NCBI GenBank assembly: GCA_002314145.1
Contig: DCCG01000008.1
Location: forward strand, 1-25,248
Direction of reading: 5' to 3'
Length of the DNA: 25,248 nucleotides
Source of the DNA: Thalassolituus sp. UBA1087
GTDB taxonomy: Bacteria > Pseudomonadota > Gammaproteobacteria > Pseudomonadales > Oceanobacteraceae
Shown here: in pieces, positions 16,693 to 23,722 of the stretch
Numbering within the stretch: the stretch's first letter is position 1
Layout of the letters: each line of letters starts with the position of its first letter
The notes under the pieces: model-generated
Database searches by the model: none
The model's input: only the letters and a program-made list of their open reading frames with translations
Told to the model about the DNA's origin: nothing
Made by a program: the position numbers and the translations under genes

Positions 16693-16699
16693 GGTGTAA

Positions 16700-16713
16700 G
16701 TCACATTTGTGAC
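16700..16713. promoter_or_regulatory. Palindrome GTCACA-TT-TGTGAC upstream of plsC
   Basis: A perfect 6-bp inverted repeat with a 2-base centre, 122-135 bases before the plsC ATG. The half-sites have the CRP core sequences in the reverse order (TCACA then TGTGA), so this is not a standard CRP site. A possible plsC promoter follows (TTGCGC 16723-16728, 16 bases, GACAAT 16745-16750). Operator role is inferred only. Confidence 0.3.
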
Positions 16714-16834
16714 AGAGAAAGCTTGCGCGTGTTGGTTTTCCGGCGACAATACGCGCGTTTTCTGCATCATGTTTCAGAGTCGTCATACCGGCGTTGACTG
16801 GCGGCACCGGAAATAATAAGAACGAGACAGGCTT

Positions 16835-17563
16835 ATGTTATTTGCTTTCCGCTCCCTGTATCTGACAGGGCACTTTCTGATTGTCTGCTGTTTTGCCCTG
16901 CTGTTCTGTCTGGTGCGTCCGCTGCATCGTGATAATACCTTTTTTCTTGCCGGGCTGATGTCGTGGTCATTGCCGGTACTGGGCATCCGGCTGAAACGTC
17001 TGAATCAATCTCCGGTCGGTAATGGCGCTGCGGTGTATATCGTCAATCATCAGGACGTACTGGACGTGTTTATCTGCACCGGCATGCTGCCCCGTAATAT
17101 TGCTATTCTGGGCAAAACAGAACTGCGTTATATCCCGGTGTTCGGGCTGGCGTTCTGGCTGGCGGGCAACCTGTATATCAACCGTAAAAATAAAGCCAAA
17201 GCCTGGGACACCATGCAGTCCATGGCAAAAATCGTAAAACATCGCCAGCGAGCCGTGTACATTTTTCCGGAAGGTACGCGCAGCAAAGGCCAGGGCATGC
17301 TGCCATTTAAAAGCGGCGCCTTTGCCCTCGCCATTGAAGCCGGTTTACCCATCGTCCCCATTGTGTTCAGCAGTACCCACAAAAATATCGATCTGCATAA
17401 ATGGCATGCAGGCTATGCCGCCGGTAAATTTCTTGACCCCATCAGCACCGATGGAATGGGTGAAGAAGACGTCCGTCGGCTGGCCGATGAATGTCGTGAA
17501 AAGATGATCAAAGCGGTTGCTGAAGTGGATGATGAAGTGGCTGCGCTGGATCGCAACCGGTAA
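16835..17563 (+). CDS. plsC: 1-acyl-sn-glycerol-3-phosphate acyltransferase
   Basis: Adds the second acyl chain to lysophosphatidic acid, giving phosphatidic acid, at the inner membrane. The 242-residue product is the normal size. Two hydrophobic N-terminal stretches (about 8-27 and 37-50) anchor it. The acyltransferase motifs are in order: catalytic NHQDVLD (71-77, H-x4-D), INRKNKAKA near 115-123, FPEGTRS (144-150, glycerol-phosphate binding) and LPIVPIVFSS (171-180). Only a weak AGG lies near the ATG. It follows ilvA by 183 bases with a promoter candidate between, so it is probably transcribed on its own. No terminator with a T-run is evident after it. Confidence 0.93.
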   Translation: MLFAFRSLYLTGHFLIVCCFALLFCLVRPLHRDNTFFLAGLMSWSLPVLGIRLKRLNQSPVGNGAAVYIVNHQDVLDVFICTGMLPRNIAILGKTELRYIPVFGLAFWLAGNLYINRKNKAKAWDTMQSMAKIVKHRQRAVYIFPEGTRSKGQGMLPFKSGAFALAIEAGLPIVPIVFSSTHKNIDLHKWHAGYAAGKFLDPISTDGMGEEDVRRLADECREKMIKAVAEVDDEVAALDRNR

Positions 17564-17913
17564 GCCTGAAGCCTGTGGCAGGTGATTGCTGTGTTTGATA
17601 ACTGACCTTTTTTAATGATGATTTATTAGTCAATAATGGCATTAAAGAGCTACTGCTGACTGTCGCGGGGCGACGGTAATGATGATATAAATAGCTGCTG
17701 CTGATCGTTCTCATATCATGGCGTATTGACGCAACAGATTGTTGCTCTGTACCGGTACCAGAAGATAGTGTGAATGAGACACAGGTCAGAGCTAAACACA
17801 TGGAATGTGCTAAATTGCGCCGCAAATTTACCCGTTGGCCAGTCTGAACACTCGTGTAAAGCCTGAAGGGTATCCAAACATAGCGTATTAGCAGTAAACA
17901 AAGGATTGAGATA
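17564..17913. other. 350-base intergenic region with stacked palindromes before an unknown gene pair
   Basis: No convincing gene: the long minus-strand frame across it is continuous with the shadow of plsC and has no family sequence. Visible structure includes GTCGC-GGG-GCGAC near 17660, a -35-like TTGACG at 17726-17731, GCAACA-gat-TGTTGC at 17731-17745, the 10-bp palindrome GTACCGGTAC at 17749-17758, GTGT/ACAC arms near 17770, and TTGC-gcc-GCAA near 17820. The region is A/T-richer than plsC. It reads as a regulated promoter for the following two genes; a ribosome-binding site AAGGA (17900-17904) precedes the ATG at 17914. Confidence 0.5.
17731..17758. promoter_or_regulatory. Two adjacent palindromes, operator candidate
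   Basis: GCAACA-gat-TGTTGC (17731-17745) is followed three bases later by the perfect 10-bp palindrome GTACCGGTAC (17749-17758). The first overlaps the last base of TTGACG, a -35-like hexamer at 17726-17731. Two dyads side by side at a likely promoter suggest binding of one or two dimeric regulators. No -10 of good quality is at the right distance, which lowers confidence. Confidence 0.35.
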
Positions 17914-19083
17914 ATGAAATTGGTACAAACGTCTGAAGGGATGCAGCTTAGCACCCCGAATATCGGTAAAAGGGTTGTGTTTACACCAGTCACTCAGAAG
18001 GCGGCCGGAATTTTGGCCCGCGCAGCCGCAGAAGGCTACTACTACCCTAAGATGGCTCTGAAGCAGTTGTACGCTCTGTCTTCAGGGTTAAGTGGTAAAA
18101 CTAACGTCTTTATTCCCAATATTAACGACTACAAAACCAACAGCTTTCAGCAGGTCGTGGTGTTTGTTCCCGGGATTGTCGCCACCGTAGAACGTCGCCC
18201 GAATGATACCTTAGCGATTACCAGACTGGATTTGAGTGATGAGTACAAAAGCATTGAGCAGAGTAGTCTTGAAAAGCCTGGTGTATATAGTGTTTCCAAA
18301 GAGAGACGCGGAGTAGCAGTAAACTTCAGGAAAAATGGTCGAATTCTGTCTGAGAATAATCGCCAGGTCGTGATTGCTGATCCCCGCTATACCAGCCCTT
18401 TAGCAGCTGCCAAGGAGGCAGAAAAAAGATTAAATACTCTGTTCAGTAGTAATGCAGCCATTAAGTGTGACTTTGATTTATTTTATTCTCCATTTGGTGA
18501 AAAGCTTAATGGAATGCGGAATTATAATGCGGCAGTCGTTAATAAAACCTACGCTTTCGCTGGGCTATTAGCCAATTCTATGGAGCGTTCAGGAAACCTT
18601 AAAGGCGTTGAATGGTCCTCTGAGCGGGGAGGCTCAGTCGTATTGACTCAGGCGCTGATGACCCTGGCAGCTAAGGAACTCTCCTTTAAAGACGAAAAGC
18701 ATATTGTGAAAATGTGCTGGTCAAGCTCTGATCCAAAGCCGGCTTTTGACGCGGCAACAAAAATTGGCATGTTAGCGGACAAAGATATACTGCGCAGTAG
18801 TAGTCACATTAAGGCAGCCCTGAGCGCTACGGTGGGTAATTTCCAGAGAGCGGCAGATAAACAAGACCCGTATGGCTGGAATGATTTCGGTGGTGAAGTA
18901 TATAGTGGGGCTATGATAGGCAATACGCTTGCTGGCATCGGTGCATTAAGTGCTACTTCCGCGATGGCGGCTTTGGGTATTAGTGCAGCACCATGGCTTG
19001 CTACTGCAGGAACCGTTACGGGTACTGTCGGTGCGCTTCAGTTTATCTTCCAAAAACTGAAAGAACGCCACGACAGAGGATAA
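17914..19083 (+). CDS. Unrecognised protein with Gly/Ala-rich hydrophobic C-terminus; possible degenerate alpha/beta-hydrolase fold
   Basis: I do not recognise a family for this 389-residue protein. It has no signal peptide. Residues 81-88 (VVVFVPGI) resemble the first core strand and oxyanion region of an alpha/beta hydrolase, and 232-247 (VEWSSERGGSVVLTQA) resembles the strand-elbow-helix that normally holds GxSxG, but Glu237 sits where the nucleophile serine would be. DLFYSPFGEKLNG (188-200) precedes it. Residues about 333-377 are hydrophobic and rich in Gly, Ala, Ser and Thr, enough for one or two membrane helices, followed by a basic tail KLKERHDRG. The start has AAGGA nine bases upstream. 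The second gene begins six bases after the stop, so the two form an operon. Codon composition is A/T-rich relative to plsC and the ATPase, suggesting acquisition. A membrane-acting effector or a non-enzymatic hydrolase relative are hypotheses only. Confidence 0.75.
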   Translation: MKLVQTSEGMQLSTPNIGKRVVFTPVTQKAAGILARAAAEGYYYPKMALKQLYALSSGLSGKTNVFIPNINDYKTNSFQQVVVFVPGIVATVERRPNDTLAITRLDLSDEYKSIEQSSLEKPGVYSVSKERRGVAVNFRKNGRILSENNRQVVIADPRYTSPLAAAKEAEKRLNTLFSSNAAIKCDFDLFYSPFGEKLNGMRNYNAAVVNKTYAFAGLLANSMERSGNLKGVEWSSERGGSVVLTQALMTLAAKELSFKDEKHIVKMCWSSSDPKPAFDAATKIGMLADKDILRSSSHIKAALSATVGNFQRAADKQDPYGWNDFGGEVYSGAMIGNTLAGIGALSATSAMAALGISAAPWLATAGTVTGTVGALQFIFQKLKERHDRG

Positions 19084-19089
19084 AGAACT

Positions 19090-20028
19090 ATGTGGGACTG
19101 GCTGAAATATTTTCCTTTTGAAGACCGTCGAAATAAACACCCAAAACCAGATGAGATTCGTGGGCCTTATCTGACGACGCCTGTCAAAAATAAATGGATT
19201 TTTGGTGACTCTGCTTTTTATTTTAAAGCGCCCCGGGCCAATCCTGTTTTTGGGTTGTTTGGCGATGGCAAATCCATTGATGCTGTTAAACCCGGTTTGA
19301 AAAATATATTAAAAGGCAACTGGGAGCGGGTATACAGTGGAAATCGCGATGCACCCCCTGACTTCTGGGATACAGATTTATTCTACAAAAATACCTGGTA
19401 TTTTGTCGGGCCGTGGTTTTCTGGTTACCAAGCTGACTTATCTTCTTTAGCGTTACTTGTTTCTGCCGATAAGAACTCACGCTTTTTAAAGTCTAGCCTT
19501 TTTCACCCTAAAGTCTTTGAGATGGCCATCGCTGATTACCTTGATATCAGTTTTGGGTATGATAGATCAGGCAAAAAGCCAATTTACCGGGGTCCATTAA
19601 ACTGGCGTGTTATGCCGTTATCTGAAACGATCCAGGCGGTAGTCTGTGATCTTCACCATATACATAATGGTGGAAAAGATAACCCTATGCTTACACGACT
19701 TGTTTTTTTCCCGGTCACTGATCATCAGTTTGTTCAGGTTTCCTTCGACTTTGGCGGTGTCGCAATCTACCGTGACGAGGTAAGAACCAAACCTCTGATG
19801 GCCCTGTGCAATTCGATTATAGATTCTATGCATCTGGAAGTCGGTGAAGCCACACTGGCTAAATGGAATAAGGTTAAGGAAGAATGTCCGGATATGTCGA
19901 TCACTGAGCAGTTTGGTGAGCTGCCGTGGCCGTTGTTTAAAGAGAAGCCGAAGAAAAAACCCAAAGAGCGGGATATTACGCCAAGCGATGACGATGGGCA
20001 GCAGTTTATTCCTTATAAAGATGAATAG
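19090..20028 (+). CDS. Unrecognised soluble tryptophan-rich protein, partner of the preceding gene
   Basis: I do not recognise a family for this 312-residue protein. It starts MWDWLKYFPFEDRR and lacks a signal peptide and clear membrane helices. It is unusually rich in aromatic residues, with ten tryptophans spread along it, including YFVGPWFSGY (104-113) and LNWRVMPLS (170-178). A beta-rich core is likely (LTRLVFFPVT, VQVSFDFGGVAIYRDE near 201-230). The C-terminus is a low-complexity charged tail (KEKPKKKPKERD near 284-295, then acidic). GAGGA ends nine bases before its ATG, and it follows the upstream gene by six bases. A strong terminator closes the pair. Position and solubility would fit a cognate partner, chaperone or immunity protein for the first product, but no sequence motif proves it. 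Confidence 0.75.
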   Translation: MWDWLKYFPFEDRRNKHPKPDEIRGPYLTTPVKNKWIFGDSAFYFKAPRANPVFGLFGDGKSIDAVKPGLKNILKGNWERVYSGNRDAPPDFWDTDLFYKNTWYFVGPWFSGYQADLSSLALLVSADKNSRFLKSSLFHPKVFEMAIADYLDISFGYDRSGKKPIYRGPLNWRVMPLSETIQAVVCDLHHIHNGGKDNPMLTRLVFFPVTDHQFVQVSFDFGGVAIYRDEVRTKPLMALCNSIIDSMHLEVGEATLAKWNKVKEECPDMSITEQFGELPWPLFKEKPKKKPKERDITPSDDDGQQFIPYKDE

Positions 20029-20057
20029 TTAATTTCTCTGAATATCTTCTTTGCAAA

Positions 20058-20093
20058 ATAAAAAACGGCGCTTTAATAAGCGCCGTTTTTTTT
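20058..20093. terminator. Bidirectional intrinsic terminator
   Basis: ACGGCGCTT (20065-20073), loop TAAT, AAGCGCCGT (20078-20086): a perfect 9-bp stem flanked by an A-run on the left and a T-run on the right, so it can terminate both the unknown gene pair (plus) and the ATPase transcript (minus). Confidence 0.9.
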
Positions 20094-20132
20094 ATGGCTG
20101 AAATACCATGATTAATTTCTGTGAATGGAAGA

Positions 20133-20155
20133 TTTACCGGCAACACGCCGGTAAA
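20133..20155 (-). other. 9-bp hairpin spanning the ATPase stop codon
   Basis: TTTACCGGC (20133-20141) pairs with GCCGGTAAA (20147-20155) around a 5-base loop. The ATPase stop codon (20134-20136) lies inside the arm. Together with the terminator at 20058-20093 it gives two successive hairpins at this 3' end; only a short, interrupted T-run follows on the minus strand. Confidence 0.5.
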
Positions 20156-22527
20156 TTTTCCTGGCTGTTTTTCTCGAACAGTTTCAGCGTTTTACGTTTT
20201 ACCATGTTGTTAATTAAGAACCACACGAAAGCGTAACCCCAGATCGCCAGTGCCATGGGCCAGCCAATCGGTTCAACAAACCAGCCGTAAACGGCGGCGA
20301 GTGTGCCGACAACCTGTGTCGCTTCAGTGGTTAAAAATAATTTCAGGCTTGGCCAGGGTTTATCCCAGAAGTGGCCGCTGTTGCGGGTTAAGTACAGTGT
20401 CATATGACCGGCAACCAGCAGTTTCAGGAAGATCAGTGTCTGTACCTGCTCTGAAGGTAATTGCCATACGCTGTGCGCCAGCCAGAACAGAGTAAAACTG
20501 GCGATAACGCCCATTACGCCTAACACGCCGGCCAGTGTCAGCACTCTGGGCATATTCCAGCGCACCGGTTGTTCGGCCGGACGGGCATTGTCGTAGGCGA
20601 TCATCATAATCGGGAAGTCGTTGAGCAATGCCAGCAGCACAATCATTACCGCGGTGACCGGATAAAATTCGAATACCAGAATCGACAGCGTCATAAACAG
20701 CATGACGCGGATGGTTTCGGCGATACGGAAAATGGCATAAGCGTTCATGCGTTCAAAAATACGCCGCGCTTCTTCGACAGCGCCACGGATAACGCCCAGC
20801 CCGGAATCGGTGAGCACCAGATCAGCCGCGGCACGGGCAGCATCGCTGGCGCCGCTGACGGCGATACCCACGTCAGCCTGGCGCAATGCGGGGGCGTCGT
20901 TAACGCCGTCGCCGGTCATGCCGACCAGGTGTTCGTCGCTCTGCAGGGTTTTGACGATGCGGAATTTATGTTCCGGGAAGACCTGAGCAAAGCCGTCGTA
21001 GTTCATCAACTGTTCAGCGGATGGGTTGTTGTCGCCTTCAAATACGTCGTCGGCGGTCACGAATTTTTTCCCCAGTCCGAGTTTGGCGGCGATCTGCCGG
21101 CCAATGGAAACATGGTCGCCGGTAACCATTTTCACGCCCACATCCAGTTCTGCCAGACGTTCAATGGTGTCGGCGCTGTCTTCCCGTGGTGGATCGAACA
21201 TCGGCAGCAGACCAAGCATGGTCGCTTCGCCGTCTTTCGGTCGTTGGGCAACGGCCAGCGCGCGGTAACCGTCGGCGGCGAGTTTTTCTACTTCTGCCGC
21301 GACTTTGCTGCGCACATCATCATCGGCGTCGGCCCAGTTGAGAATGGCCTGGGGCGCGCCTTTTACGATGTTGACGGTTTTGCCATCCAGCTCTACTTCG
21401 GCTTCGGTCAGTTTGTGTACCGGATCAAACGGTGTGAAATTAATGATATTTCCCTGTGGGCGCTGATCGTTCAGCGCGGCGAAAACGGCACTGTCGATGG
21501 CGTCGTTGCTTTCTGCCTGTGAGGCCTGCGCCGCAGCGTTGAGAATATCGTCCGGGCTGTTAGCCGCGAGTGGAATGGGTTCTCCCAGCGTCAGTTTGTT
21601 CTGCGTGAGGGTGCCGGTTTTATCCGAGCACAGCACATCCATGCCGGCCAGTTCTTCGATGGCCGCTAAGCGTGAAACAATCGCGCCGCCTTTACTCAGC
21701 AGCGTGGCGCCCACTGCCAGCGTGACCGACAACACCGCGGGCAAGGCGACAGGAATAGCGGCCACGGTGAGAATCAGCGAGAACTTGAGGGTTTCCAGAA
21801 AGGGCTCGTGACGCAGCCAGCCGGCGATCAAGACCACGGCGACCAGCACGAGTGTGGCGATAATCAGTGAATTACCGATGCGCATCACCGCCTGCTGGAA
21901 GTGCGACGGGTTACCGGCTTCCTCGACCAGCGCGGCGGTTTTACCGAAGTAAGTGTTCATGCCGGTAGCCTGCACGCCAGCGTTGCTCTCGCCATTGCGC
22001 ACGATGGAACCGGAATAGGCCAGCTCACCGCTGTTTTTATCTACCGGCAGCGACTCGCCGGTCAGCGCCGATTGATCCACCGATAAGGTGGTGCCTTTCA
22101 GCAGCGTGATATCGGCGGGAATCACATCGCCGGCACGGATATGAATGATGTCGCCATTCACCAGTTCGCGCGCAGCAATGTCCTGCCATTGGCCGTCACG
22201 CAGTACCCGCGCGCGGCTGGCCAGTTTCTGTTTCAGCAGCGCGATGGCGTTGTCGGCCTTGTGCTCCTGCCAGAAGGCGACGCCGGCGTTGATCACCAGC
22301 ATAGCGAAGATAATGGCGAAGTCCGGCCAGTCGCGGGCCACGGCAGAAAGTATTGCAGCGGCTTCGATCATCCATGGGATCGGCCCCCAGAAGTAGCCGG
22401 CCAGTTTCCGTAATGGATTGACGCTTTGCTCGGTGATTTCATTAAATCCGGCCTGTTCAAGGCGTTGCCGGGCCTCCGCGGAGCTGAGGCCGGTGCTTAG
22501 ATCCGTTTCATTTTGTGTTGCTGTCAT
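20134..22527 (-). CDS. P3A-type plasma-membrane proton-pumping ATPase
   Basis: A 797-residue P-type ATPase expected to export protons at the cost of ATP. Order of features: cytoplasmic N-terminus, TM1-2 (about 45-88), actuator domain with TGES at 156-159, TM3-4 with PVALP at 259-263, phosphorylation site DKTGT at 302-306 (Asp302), nucleotide domain, hinge MTGDGVNDAP, then six C-terminal helices. LNDFPIMMIAYDNARP in the TM6 region matches the H+-ATPase signature. The short length and lack of metal-binding domains also fit P3A rather than metal or Ca pumps. A TTG at 22539 is in frame, but the ATG at 22527 has GGAAG five bases upstream and is preferred. It follows a small ribbon-helix-helix gene by 44 bases, probably one transcript. 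Bacterial P3A pumps are sporadic; the physiological cue (acid or osmotic stress) is not visible. Confidence 0.92.
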   Translation of the reverse strand: MTATQNETDLSTGLSSAEARQRLEQAGFNEITEQSVNPLRKLAGYFWGPIPWMIEAAAILSAVARDWPDFAIIFAMLVINAGVAFWQEHKADNAIALLKQKLASRARVLRDGQWQDIAARELVNGDIIHIRAGDVIPADITLLKGTTLSVDQSALTGESLPVDKNSGELAYSGSIVRNGESNAGVQATGMNTYFGKTAALVEEAGNPSHFQQAVMRIGNSLIIATLVLVAVVLIAGWLRHEPFLETLKFSLILTVAAIPVALPAVLSVTLAVGATLLSKGGAIVSRLAAIEELAGMDVLCSDKTGTLTQNKLTLGEPIPLAANSPDDILNAAAQASQAESNDAIDSAVFAALNDQRPQGNIINFTPFDPVHKLTEAEVELDGKTVNIVKGAPQAILNWADADDDVRSKVAAEVEKLAADGYRALAVAQRPKDGEATMLGLLPMFDPPREDSADTIERLAELDVGVKMVTGDHVSIGRQIAAKLGLGKKFVTADDVFEGDNNPSAEQLMNYDGFAQVFPEHKFRIVKTLQSDEHLVGMTGDGVNDAPALRQADVGIAVSGASDAARAAADLVLTDSGLGVIRGAVEEARRIFERMNAYAIFRIAETIRVMLFMTLSILVFEFYPVTAVMIVLLALLNDFPIMMIAYDNARPAEQPVRWNMPRVLTLAGVLGVMGVIASFTLFWLAHSVWQLPSEQVQTLIFLKLLVAGHMTLYLTRNSGHFWDKPWPSLKLFLTTEATQVVGTLAAVYGWFVEPIGWPMALAIWGYAFVWFLINNMVKRKTLKLFEKNSQENLPACCR

Positions 22528-22571
22528 GACTGCTTCCAAAGACGACAGGGGCTGGACAGTGCGGGCGGCGT

Positions 22572-22913
22572 TCAGCTGGCTTGGCGGACGGGTTCCTGAT
22601 TATCCGTGATTGCGCCGGTGTCAGCATAAGCGCTGTCGCTCAGGCTGAGGCGCTGACCCTGATTAAGATGGGTGGTGCAGGCTACTCTGAGCAAGGACGT
22701 GAAATTGCCGGTTTCGCCCCGGCGTTCCAGTACTTCGCGGTAAATACGGGTTATAAAAGTGCCCAGTGTCAGATCGGCGTCGGCGGCAATCTGTTCCAGA
22801 ATCTGCCAGAAAATGGCTTCCAGACGGATACTGGTGACCACGCCGTCAATGCGGATTGAGCGGGTCTTCAGTTCGAACAGTTCCGGTTCGGTGGCGGAAT
22901 AGAGTTCACACAT
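22572..22913 (-). CDS. Ribbon-helix-helix domain protein, probable regulator
   Basis: A 113-residue protein. Residues about 16-68 (from KTRSIRIDG through EAIFWQILEQIAADADLTLG to TFITRIYREVLERR) match the RHH_4-type ribbon-helix-helix domain: a short beta strand for DNA or partner contact followed by two helices. This fold dimerises and usually binds DNA. The rest (about 85-113) is polar and probably disordered. The open frame extends to 22961, but the ATG at 22913 has GGAG seven bases upstream and the extra residues are not family-like. It lies 44 bases before the proton ATPase on the same strand. An inverted repeat (22925-22944) and a large palindrome (22954-22993) directly upstream suggest autoregulation. 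Proteins of this family are sometimes mislabelled as arylsulfate sulfotransferases. Confidence 0.85.
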   Translation of the reverse strand: MCELYSATEPELFELKTRSIRIDGVVTSIRLEAIFWQILEQIAADADLTLGTFITRIYREVLERRGETGNFTSLLRVACTTHLNQGQRLSLSDSAYADTGAITDNQEPVRQAS

Positions 22914-22924
22914 AAGGATGCTCC

Positions 22925-22944
22925 GGTATCTGATCATGGATACC
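22925..22944. promoter_or_regulatory. Inverted repeat GGTATC-N8-GATACC before the ribbon-helix-helix gene
   Basis: A perfect 6-bp inverted repeat centred on TGATCA, ending 11 bases upstream of the regulator's ATG. On the minus strand a weak promoter (TTGGCG within the large palindrome, 17 bases, then CATGAT) would overlap it. The position suits an autoregulatory operator for a ribbon-helix-helix dimer, or a structure that hides the ribosome-binding site, whose GGAG touches its edge. Confidence 0.4.
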
Positions 22945-22953
22945 TGACTATCA

Positions 22954-22993
22954 TGCGCCAAAAGTCAGTGCTTGTGCACTGACCTCTGGCGCA
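22954..22993. repeat. Large two-armed palindrome between the DJ-1 gene and the regulator
   Basis: Outer arms TGCGCCA (22954-22960) and TGGCGCA (22987-22993) and inner arms GTCAGTGC (22964-22971) and GCACTGAC (22976-22983) are all perfect; a 3-by-3 internal loop separates them and the apical loop is TTGT. Fifteen base pairs in total. No T-run follows on either strand, so a standard terminator is unlikely. It could be an mRNA processing or stabilising element after the DJ-1 gene, or a REP-like unit. Confidence 0.6.
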
Positions 22994-23018
22994 TTAACGG
23001 CATCCCTGACCGGAACAA

Positions 23019-23579
23019 TCAGTTCAGCAGAGTATTAAACTGCGCCAGCCACGCGGGATGAGCAGGCCATGCCGGGGCGGTAACGATATTGCCGTCGGTG
23101 ACCGCATCGGTTACTTCAATGTCGGCATACAGGCCGCCCGCCAGCCGCACTTCCGGCGCACAGGCCGGGTAAGCAGAGATCTTACGTTCACGGATCACAT
23201 TGGCCGCCGCCAGCAGCTGAGCGCCGTGGCAGACGGCAGCAATCGGCTTGTTGTTATCGGCGAAATGGCGCACCAGGCCGATCACATCGTTATTGAGGCG
23301 CAGGTATTCCGGTGCACGTCCGCCGGGGATCAGCAGCGCATCGAACTGCTCGCCCTTAACCGCGTTGAAATCGCCGTTCAGCACAAAGTTATGCCCGGGC
23401 TTCTCGCTGTAAGTCTGATCGCCCTCGAAATCATGGATCGCGGTGCGGATACTGTCGCCGGATGCCTTATCCGGGCACACGGCCACAACCTCATGGCCGG
23501 CCATCTGTAATGCCTGAAACGGCACCATGAGTTCGTAATCTTCGACGTAATCGCCGGCAATAATGAGTACCTTAGCCAT
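23019..23579 (-). CDS. DJ-1/PfpI family glutamine-amidotransferase-like protein
   Basis: A 186-residue cytoplasmic protein of the DJ-1/PfpI superfamily. The nucleophile elbow is AAVCHGAQLL with Cys117 and His118; the N-terminal acidic residue expected to activate the cysteine is in DYVEDYE (Glu13 or Glu16). IPGGRAPEYLR (84-94) is typical of the PfpI/YhbO/YraA branch, reported as stress-protective and linked to glyoxalase or deglycase activity, the latter disputed. GGAGG lies about six bases before the ATG. The regulator and ATPase genes lie downstream on the same strand after a 105-base gap with a large palindrome, so co-transcription is possible but uncertain. Confidence 0.93.
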   Translation of the reverse strand: MAKVLIIAGDYVEDYELMVPFQALQMAGHEVVAVCPDKASGDSIRTAIHDFEGDQTYSEKPGHNFVLNGDFNAVKGEQFDALLIPGGRAPEYLRLNNDVIGLVRHFADNNKPIAAVCHGAQLLAAANVIRERKISAYPACAPEVRLAGGLYADIEVTDAVTDGNIVTAPAWPAHPAWLAQFNTLLN

Positions 23580-23636
23580 ACCAGGCCTCCATCGTTTTTA
23601 TGGGTGGACTGGCAGTCTGGCGGAGATAACGGAGGT

Positions 23637-23662
23637 CCGGGTAACAACGGAATACTACCCGG
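23637..23662. other. 7-bp hairpin between smrA and the DJ-1 gene
   Basis: CCGGGTA (23637-23643) and TACCCGG (23656-23662) form a perfect stem with a 12-base loop in the 143-base gap downstream of smrA. No T-run follows, so only a weak terminator or no function at all. Confidence 0.3.
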
Positions 23663-23722
23663 CCGGTGGTGCGGGTGAAGCCGGCGGTTGGCCTGAATTA
23701 CGGTCTTTGCGGGGTGACGGAC

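Noticed and set aside
17508..17993. 161-codon minus-strand open frame overlapping the end of plsC and the start of the unknown gene.
   Set aside because: No ribosome-binding site, low-complexity shadow-like composition, and it overlaps two well-supported plus-strand genes.
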